From DATARH01 sp035534535 (lineage in GTDB: Bacteria; Pseudomonadota; Alphaproteobacteria; ATCC43930; CGMCC-115725): DNA of 5,589 nt. The notes beneath the pieces were generated by a model, which saw only the letters and a program-made list of their open reading frames with translations, ran no database searches and had not been told where the DNA came from. The stretch spans positions 1 through 5,589 of the forward strand of contig DATLRS010000017.1 of NCBI GenBank assembly GCA_035534535.1, in the 5' to 3' direction. The position numbers and the translations under genes were made by a program. Positions 1-4,443 of this stretch are shown here, piece by piece (position 1 is the stretch's first letter; each line of letters begins with the position of its first letter).

Positions 1-507
1 GCGCTTTACGAGCGCTACGGCCGGCTCGACATCCTGGTCGGCAATGCCGCCGAGTTCGGCGTCTTGTCGCCGCTCGGCCATATCGATCCCAGGCTGTGGA
101 GCGCCATCGTCGAACTCAACCTGACCGCCAACTGGCGGCTGGTCCGGGCGATGGACCCGCTGTTGCGCGCCGCCCCGGCCGGGCGCGCGATCTTTGTCAC
201 CAGCCATCTCGCGCGCGACGCCCTTCCCTATTACGGCGCCTATGCAGTCGCGAAGGCCGGTCTCGAAGCGCTGGTCCGGATCTATGCCGGCGAAGTTGCC
301 GGCACCGCGGTGCGCGCCAACCTGATCGACCCGGGCGTCGTGCGCTCGCGGCTGCGCGGCCTGATCTTTCCCCGCGAAGACCCGGCCACCCTGCCCGGCC
401 CCGAAACCGTCGCCGACGCGTTCCTCGACCTCGCCCTACCGGAATGCACCATGAACGGCGAGATCGTCACGCTGGCCCCGGCGGCTCCAGATCAGCGTGG
501 CGCATAG
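1..507 (+). CDS. SDR family NAD(P)-dependent oxidoreductase, YciK-like (5' end missing)
   Basis: The frame is open from base 1 and ends at TAG 505-507, giving 168 C-terminal residues of a classical short-chain dehydrogenase/reductase. The N-terminal Rossmann half with the TGxxxGxG cofactor motif lies outside the window. Visible in fragment numbering are the NAG-type motif as NAA (15-17), the structural Asn (N40, in ELNLTANW), and a complete catalytic set: Ser68 (FVTS), Tyr81 and Lys85 in YAVAK. A PG motif follows at 111-112. The stretch after it (SRLRGLIFPREDP, then a LPGPETVAD segment) resembles the C-terminal part of E. coli YciK, so a YciK-type SDR is the best subfamily guess. The substrate cannot be read from the sequence. 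SDRs of this kind are normally soluble cytoplasmic enzymes. An internal TTG at 64 is not a plausible start, because conserved SDR sequence continues upstream of it. The 3' end overlaps the convergent der gene by 16 bases. Confidence 0.93.
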   Translation, partial: ALYERYGRLDILVGNAAEFGVLSPLGHIDPRLWSAIVELNLTANWRLVRAMDPLLRAAPAGRAIFVTSHLARDALPYYGAYAVAKAGLEALVRIYAGEVAGTAVRANLIDPGVVRSRLRGLIFPREDPATLPGPETVADAFLDLALPECTMNGEIVTLAPAAPDQRGA

Positions 508-1829
508 GGGTTTTCGCCCTTGCGCAGCATCAGGCGAATGGGGGTGCCGGGCAGCGCGAAATCCTGGCGGAGCGCGTTGACCAGATAGCGCCGGTAGGAT
601 TCGGGCAGCTCGCCCGGCTGGGACGCAAACAGCGCAAAGCTCGGCGGCCTGGTATTGACCTGCGTCATGTAGCGCAGCCGCAGCCGCCGCCCGGCCGCCA
701 CCGGCGGCGGATGATGCTGCTGGATCGTGGCGAGCCAGCGGTTGAGCGCGGCGGTCGGCACCCGCCGGTTCCACACCGCATCGGCCGCCACGACCGCCTT
801 CATCAGTCCGTCGAGGCCCTGGCCGGTCAGTCCCGACACCGTGGCGAGCGCGATCCCGCCAAGTTGCGGCAGCGCCCCGCCGAGCCGCTCGCGCAGCGCC
901 GCCAATGCCGCCTTGGGGTCCTTGACGAGATCCCATTTGTTGACGGCGAGCACGAGCGCACGGCCTTCCTCGGCGACCAGATTGGCGATCGTCAGATCCT
1001 GCCGCTCGAGCGGTTGCAAGGCGTCGGTGACCAGGACGACGGTCTCGGCAAAGCGTACCGCGCGCCGCGTGTCGGCGACCGACAGGCGCTCGAGCCGCGC
1101 CTCGACATGCGCCCGGCGGCGCATCCCGGCGGTGTCGACGAGCCGCACCGCCCGCCCCCGCCAGACCCAATCGACCGCGATCGCATCGCGGGTGATGCCT
1201 GGCTCGGGTCCGGTCAGCAGGCGGTCCTCGCCCACCAGCCGGTTGACCAGCGTCGACTTGCCGACATTGGGCCGGCCGACAATCGCCAGCTGCAGCGGCT
1301 TGTCGCCGGGCTCGACGGCAGTTTCGCCGGCCGCTTCGGGCGCGAACGGCAACAGTCGCTCGTACAGTTCGGCGAGGCCCTCGCCGTGGCGGGCCGACAG
1401 CCCCACCGGGTCGCCGAGGCCGAGCGCGTAGGCATCGCCGAGTTCGCCTTGCGCGGCGCGCCCCTCGGCCTTGTTGGCTACCAGCACCACCGGCTTGCCG
1501 GTGCGCCGCAGCCAGCGGGCGAAATGGCGATCGGCCGGGGTCACGCCCTCGCGCGCGTCGATCACCAACAGCGCGATATCGCACTGATCGAGCGAGCGCT
1601 CGGTCTGCACCCGCATCCGGCCGGCCAGCGCCTCGGGCGCCGCCTCTTCGAGGCCGGCGGTATCGATCAGGCGAAAGGCAAGATCGGCAATGTGGCCCTC
1701 GCCCTCGCGGCGATCGCGGGTCACCCCGGGCAGATCGTCGACCAGCGCCAGCTGGCGCCCGACCAGTCGGTTGAACAGCGTCGACTTGCCGACATTCGGA
1801 CGACCAACGATCGCGACCGTGAAGCTCAT
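492..1829 (-). CDS. der: Ribosome biogenesis GTPase Der (EngA)
   Basis: This is a complete 445-residue Der, close to the family's usual length. Der is a cytoplasmic GTPase with two tandem G domains and a C-terminal KH-like domain, and it acts in maturation of the 50S ribosomal subunit. G domain 1 shows GRPNVGKS (9-16), the switch-I segment GVTRD (35-39), DTAG (56-59), the G4 motif as NKAE (119-122) and SA (145-146). G domain 2 shows GRPNVGKS (185-192), GITRD (211-215), DTAG (232-235), NKWD (297-300) and a G5-like VSG (331-333). The KH-like part runs from about 350 to the end and closes with PGTPIRL and RKGENPY, which are typical of Der. The ATG at 1829 is supported by the P-loop starting nine residues later. 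No Shine-Dalgarno is evident before it; the 28-base gap after the bamB stop suggests translation from the shared message. In G domain 1, Glu replaces the Asp of NKxD; I recall similar variants in other alphaproteobacterial Der proteins. The 3' end overlaps the SDR gene. Confidence 0.97.
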   Translation of the reverse strand: MSFTVAIVGRPNVGKSTLFNRLVGRQLALVDDLPGVTRDRREGEGHIADLAFRLIDTAGLEEAAPEALAGRMRVQTERSLDQCDIALLVIDAREGVTPADRHFARWLRRTGKPVVLVANKAEGRAAQGELGDAYALGLGDPVGLSARHGEGLAELYERLLPFAPEAAGETAVEPGDKPLQLAIVGRPNVGKSTLVNRLVGEDRLLTGPEPGITRDAIAVDWVWRGRAVRLVDTAGMRRRAHVEARLERLSVADTRRAVRFAETVVLVTDALQPLERQDLTIANLVAEEGRALVLAVNKWDLVKDPKAALAALRERLGGALPQLGGIALATVSGLTGQGLDGLMKAVVAADAVWNRRVPTAALNRWLATIQQHHPPPVAAGRRLRLRYMTQVNTRPPSFALFASQPGELPESYRRYLVNALRQDFALPGTPIRLMLRKGENPYAPR

Positions 1830-1857
1830 GCCGGGGATATGGGGACCGCTCTGCCGC

Positions 1858-3168
1858 TTAGCGATACGCCGACAGGTCGGCGTTGTCGGTCAACAGGTAA
1901 AGCGTATCGCCGGCAATCACCGGCCCGAGGTAGCCGGCCGCCGCCGCCTCGATACTGCCCAGCACTTTGCCGGTCAGCGGCGACACCGACACGGCGTTGC
2001 CGTCCGAGGAGATAACGACGAGGCGATTGCCGCCGAGCACGGGCCCGGCCCAGAAAATCGGGTCGGATTTGTCCTCTTCGTCCTGATAGCGCGCGAGCTG
2101 GCGGACCCACCGCACCTTGCCCTCGTCGCGGGTCAGGCAGACGATCTCGTTGTCGTTGGCCAGCACGTAGACATAGTCGCCGACCACCCAGGGGCTCTGA
2201 CTGCTGGCGATCTCGTGTTCCCAGACGCGGTCGCCGCTGCGCAGGTCGATCGCCGCCATGCGGCCGCTGTGGCTGATCGCAAAGACCCGGCCGCGGTCGA
2301 TCACCGGCCGGCCGCGGATGTCGGCAAGGCTCGCCACCGCATTGATGGAGCGGGTCAGGGCCAAATTGTCCGACCACACCGCGCGGCCGTTCTCGACCCT
2401 GAGCGCAAACAGCTCCCCGGAGCTGTAGGCGGCGATCACCACCTCGCCCTCTACCGCCGGGCTGGCACCGCCCAGCAGCCCCGCGGTCTCCGGGATGCCG
2501 TTATGCGACCACAGCCGGTGACCGTCCTTCGCATCGAGCACATCGAGCTCGTTGTCGACGGTTACCGCGAAGATGCGGCCGGCAGCGACGGTTGGCGGCG
2601 CATGCACCGGCGACGTCACGTTGCGCCGCCAGATCACCTTGCCGTCCTTGGGATCGAGCGCCAGCACCTCGGCATAGCCGGTCGCAACGTAAAGCCGGCC
2701 CTCCCAGAACGCAGGTCCGCCGCCAAAGGCGTTGCCCCGCTGGTGCTCGGGCTTGAGGTCGACCTGCCAGATGCGGCTGCCGGTCGTCGCGTCGAGGGCG
2801 CTGACCTGAACGCCGCCATCCATCGCGTAGACCCGGCCGCCGGCGATGACCGGCTGCGACATCACCCTGGTGTAGCGTGACGAGCCGTCGCCGATGCTGG
2901 TCTCCCAGGCGCGCGACAGGTTGGCGGGCAACGCCGGATGCCCCATCGCATGCGCCGGATTGCCGCCGGGTTCGGGCCAGTCGCGGTTGACCGCCGGCGG
3001 CGGCAGGGTGACCGGGACCGTGGCGAGCTTGGGGTCCGGATCGAGGCTGCCGCCGATCCCGAGCACCGGCAGACGCACGCCGGGCAGCGGCACCTTCTTG
3101 TCCGCAAACAGGCCGCACCCGGACGTGCCGAGCGCCAGCAGCAGCGCAGCAAAATCGCGTCGGTTCAT
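1858..3168 (-). CDS. bamB: Outer membrane protein assembly factor BamB (PQQ-like beta-propeller lipoprotein)
   Basis: This 436-residue protein carries repeated beta-propeller motifs of the form ALD-x-x-x-G-x-x-x-W. Seven are visible, at about 124-135, 170-181, 210-221, 255-266, 306-317, 344-355 and a degenerate one at 394-406; the C-terminal strand (DLSAYR) probably closes an eight-bladed propeller. These are structural repeats, and they do not imply PQQ binding. In known systems BamB is a periplasm-facing lipoprotein of the BAM complex that helps BamA insert beta-barrel proteins into the outer membrane. The N-terminus reads MNRRDFAALLLALGTSGC, a short signal with a candidate lipidated Cys18; it contains RRDF, which resembles a twin-arginine motif. 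A Pro-rich linker follows (about 25-60), then the GGNPAHAMGH segment. The ATG at 3168 is the only sensible start, since no in-frame start codon lies upstream before the preceding gene. It has no Shine-Dalgarno of its own but overlaps the stop of a six-codon mini-ORF. A generic PQQ-binding-like protein is the alternative, but its place between the TPR gene and der favours BamB. Confidence 0.93.
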   Translation of the reverse strand: MNRRDFAALLLALGTSGCGLFADKKVPLPGVRLPVLGIGGSLDPDPKLATVPVTLPPPAVNRDWPEPGGNPAHAMGHPALPANLSRAWETSIGDGSSRYTRVMSQPVIAGGRVYAMDGGVQVSALDATTGSRIWQVDLKPEHQRGNAFGGGPAFWEGRLYVATGYAEVLALDPKDGKVIWRRNVTSPVHAPPTVAAGRIFAVTVDNELDVLDAKDGHRLWSHNGIPETAGLLGGASPAVEGEVVIAAYSSGELFALRVENGRAVWSDNLALTRSINAVASLADIRGRPVIDRGRVFAISHSGRMAAIDLRSGDRVWEHEIASSQSPWVVGDYVYVLANDNEIVCLTRDEGKVRWVRQLARYQDEEDKSDPIFWAGPVLGGNRLVVISSDGNAVSVSPLTGKVLGSIEAAAAGYLGPVIAGDTLYLLTDNADLSAYR

Positions 3169-3185
3169 GACGAGACGACGGTCAT
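3165..3185 (-). CDS. Possible six-codon leader mini-ORF (MTVVSS) coupled to bamB
   Basis: On the minus strand an ATG at 3185-3183 opens a frame of six sense codons and ends with TGA at 3167-3165. That TGA shares bases with the bamB start codon (ATGA overlap). AGGGA (3195-3191) lies five bases before this ATG and is a good Shine-Dalgarno candidate. The true bamB ATG has only CGTCGTCTCGTC in front of it. Ribosomes could load at the mini-ORF and re-initiate on bamB. Whether the peptide is made is unknown. The ATG could also be a chance occurrence, with bamB read by coupling to the upstream TPR gene. Confidence 0.25.
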   Translation of the reverse strand: MTVVSS

Positions 3186-3190
3186 GACGA

Positions 3191-3195
3191 TCCCT
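3191..3195 (-). promoter_or_regulatory. Shine-Dalgarno-like AGGGA upstream of bamB
   Basis: AGGGA sits in the 37-base gap between the TPR gene stop (3206-3208) and the bamB ATG (3168). It is five bases from the out-of-frame mini-ORF ATG at 3185 but 22 bases from the bamB ATG, too far for ordinary direct use. It therefore supports coupled initiation rather than direct loading at bamB. Confidence 0.35.
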
Positions 3196-3205
3196 GTATG
3201 CGCGG

Positions 3206-3847
3206 CTAGGAGGCGAGAGCGGCGGCCATCTCGGCGGCGCGGGCGCGCAGCCCCTGCGGCGCCGTCAGGTCGTCGGCGAGCTGTTTGTAGATCGCGAGGG
3301 CGCCGGCGCGGTCGCCGGCCTTGAGCTTTGCCGCCGCGGTCAGGTCGAGCGCACTGGCGCGCCACGGATTGCCGTTCTGGGTCAGCGGCTGGAGGCGCGC
3401 GATCGCGGCGTGCGGATCGCCATTGGGCAGCCCGTGCATGACCGACAGCAGCACCGCCAGATTGCGGAGTTCCGGGTCGATGGCGGACGACTGGGCGAGC
3501 CGGTCGTAGGCCGCGATCGCCGCCTTGTTGTCACCGCCTTTGGCCAGCAGCTCGGCCCGCTCGAACGCGGCGAGGACGCCGTAGCCGCCGTCCTCTCCGG
3601 CCATCGCGCCGAACCGCTTGGCCGCCTCGGCATCCTTGCCGGCGCGGGCGAACGCCAGGGCCGTCGAATAGCTTGCCGCCTGGGCGCGCCGTTCGGAAGC
3701 CTGGTGCGCGCGCCACGCCGCAATCGCCCCGGCGATCAAGAGCGCGCCGACAGCGAGCGCAATCAGATATTTGCCGTAACGCTGCCACAGCTTCAGCAGG
3801 TTGTCGCGGCGCAGCTCGTCTTCGATTTCGCGGAAGATATCGCTCAC
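3206..3847 (-). CDS. YfgM-like TPR inner-membrane protein (TPR_21 type)
   Basis: The product is 213 residues if translation starts at GTG 3847. It begins VSDIFREIEDELRRDNLLKLW, a basic and amphipathic cytoplasmic head, followed by one membrane segment (about 27-45) and then an Ala-rich helical region consistent with degenerate tetratricopeptide repeats. This architecture matches the YfgM / TPR_21 group (PF09976 from memory). E. coli YfgM is an inner-membrane protein that associates with the SecYEG translocon and the chaperone PpiD. The frame stays open upstream to an ATG at 3991, but that 48-codon extension is Pro/Arg-rich, lies before the conserved head and would bury the promoter region, so I reject it. 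GGGG (3856-3853) five bases before the GTG can serve as a weak ribosome binding site. The gene is first in the yfgM-bamB-der order, which supports the identification. The direct role of the alphaproteobacterial homologue is inferred only. Confidence 0.87.
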   Translation of the reverse strand: MSDIFREIEDELRRDNLLKLWQRYGKYLIALAVGALLIAGAIAAWRAHQASERRAQAASYSTALAFARAGKDAEAAKRFGAMAGEDGGYGVLAAFERAELLAKGGDNKAAIAAYDRLAQSSAIDPELRNLAVLLSVMHGLPNGDPHAAIARLQPLTQNGNPWRASALDLTAAAKLKAGDRAGALAIYKQLADDLTAPQGLRARAAEMAAALAS

Positions 3848-3883
3848 ACCAACCCCGAAGCGGCCCTCGTCAAGGGCGTGCAC

Positions 3884-3910
3884 CTTATCTGCTCGGCCGC
3901 GGCGAGGCAA
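3884..3910 (-). promoter_or_regulatory. Candidate promoter for the TPR-bamB-der operon
   Basis: Read on the minus strand, TTGCCT (3910-3905) matches the TTGACA -35 consensus at four of six bases. GATAAG (3889-3884) matches TATAAT at four of six, with a 15-base spacer that is shorter than ideal. Transcription would start near 3877, leaving a leader of about 30 bases before the GTG at 3847. The -35 box lies in the loop of the inverted repeat at 3896-3923. The call is weak, because such matches occur by chance. Confidence 0.28.
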
Positions 3911-3923
3911 ATCGCGCCGCGGC
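3896..3923. repeat. Perfect 9-bp GC inverted repeat in the divergent promoter region
   Basis: The arms GCCGCGGCG (3896-3904) and CGCCGCGGC (3915-3923) are perfectly complementary across a 10-base spacer, AGGCAAATCG. Neither strand has a T-run after the second arm, so it does not look like an intrinsic terminator. Its place between two divergent genes suits an operator or a structured leader. In such GC-rich DNA a chance origin cannot be dismissed. Confidence 0.5.
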
Positions 3924-3961
3924 AGTGAACCGGGCGGCGGCAACCGGTCGCACCGCTTTTG

Positions 3962-3976
3962 CGCCCGTGGCGGGCG
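3962..3976. repeat. Short hairpin, 6-bp stem with 3-base loop
   Basis: CGCCCG (3962-3967) and CGGGCG (3971-3976) form a perfect stem around TGG. On + the T-run (TTTT) precedes the hairpin, and on - the hairpin is followed by AAAA, so neither strand reads as a terminator. It lies upstream of the DUF2794 gene in non-coding sequence. Its function is unknown, and it may be incidental. Confidence 0.35.
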
Positions 3977-4014
3977 TGGCGCGTGCAACACGGCTGGACG
4001 CTCCGGCCAAAATG

Positions 4015-4028
4015 GTCAAAATTGTGAC
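4015..4028. promoter_or_regulatory. AT-rich 14-bp near-palindrome upstream of DUF2794 gene, possible operator
   Basis: GTCAAAATTGTGAC is symmetrical in six of its seven base pairs (mismatch A4019/G4024) and ends 23 bases before the DUF2794 ATG. It stands out as AT-rich within GC-rich surroundings. CAAAAT occurs at 4008-4013 and again at 4017-4022; the second copy lies in the palindrome and could be a poor -10 box for + transcription, with TGGACG (3995-4000) as a poor -35 box at a 16-base spacing. A dimeric regulator site overlapping the promoter is possible but unproven. Confidence 0.3.
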
Positions 4029-4051
4029 GGGGAAACGGAAGACGGTCGACA

Positions 4052-4432
4052 ATGATCGGCAACAACGCGACGGTGCTGCCCCTCAAAGATTTTCGCAACG
4101 TGCGCCGCACCGTCTATTTCACGCGCTCCGAGCTGAACCAGCTGCTCGGGCTCTACAGCCGCAACGTCGCGCGCGCGATATGGCGCGATTACGCGATCGA
4201 TCAGCGCGACGGCCAGGCGCTGTTCTCGGTGTTCCGCCATACGCATGAGAGCGCGGCCTATACGATCGTCAAGAGCGCCGGCGCGGCGATGAACCAGGCC
4301 CCGGGCGAGGCGCTGTTTATCGTATTGAGCGGTCGCCAGCGCCTGCGCGCCGCGAAGAACCTCACCGATGCCCTCGAGTTCTTCCGCTCAAAGCTGGCGC
4401 TCGTGCCGGCGGGCGGGGCCGACCTCGCCTGA
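4052..4432 (+). CDS. DUF2794 family protein, function unknown
   Basis: This is a 126-residue protein with no signal peptide or membrane segment, so probably cytoplasmic. The block from about 21 to 75 (FTRSELNQLLGLYSRNVA, then WRDYAID at 44-50 and FSVFR at 58-62) matches my memory of the DUF2794 family, a conserved group in Alphaproteobacteria without an assigned activity. A second, more variable half (about 86-117) contains an LFIVLSGR strand and a helix ending in FFRSKLALV. No catalytic or metal-binding motif is obvious. The ATG at 4052 is preceded by GGAAG (4037-4041) at a 10-base spacing, an acceptable though distant ribosome binding site. An extended N-terminus (about 20 residues) precedes the conserved block; no later ATG falls before it. 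The gene diverges from the TPR-bamB-der operon and may share its control region. It ends 11 bases before the stop of the convergent CoA-transferase gene. Confidence 0.85.
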   Translation: MIGNNATVLPLKDFRNVRRTVYFTRSELNQLLGLYSRNVARAIWRDYAIDQRDGQALFSVFRHTHESAAYTIVKSAGAAMNQAPGEALFIVLSGRQRLRAAKNLTDALEFFRSKLALVPAGGADLA

Positions 4433-4443
4433 TCCAGCTTTAT

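Noticed and set aside
436..1584. A 382-codon open frame on - overlapping der in another frame
   Set aside because: Der with both full G domains occupies the same strand and region; this frame gives low-complexity Arg/Ala/Gly sequence.
96..2015. A 639-codon open frame on + running antisense to der and the end of bamB
   Set aside because: It is Arg/Pro/Gly-rich with no recognisable domain and is fully explained as a shadow of der and bamB in GC-rich DNA, where stop codons are rare.
1690..2880. A 396-codon open frame on + antisense to bamB
   Set aside because: It lies opposite a well-supported PQQ-propeller gene, its composition is that of an antisense frame, and it has no domain or good start.
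3863..3877. GCCCT/AGGGC stem-loop in the leader of the TPR gene
   Set aside because: A 5-bp stem in GC-rich DNA is expected by chance, and it does not cover the start codon or ribosome binding site.
3961..3977. Hairpin considered as an intrinsic terminator
   Set aside because: The T-run is on the wrong side of the stem for + transcripts, and the minus strand shows A rather than T after the stem.
3206..3991. Longer form of the TPR protein starting at ATG 3991
   Set aside because: The extra 48 residues are Pro/Arg-rich and precede the conserved SDIFREIEDELRRDN head, and they would occupy the whole divergent promoter region.
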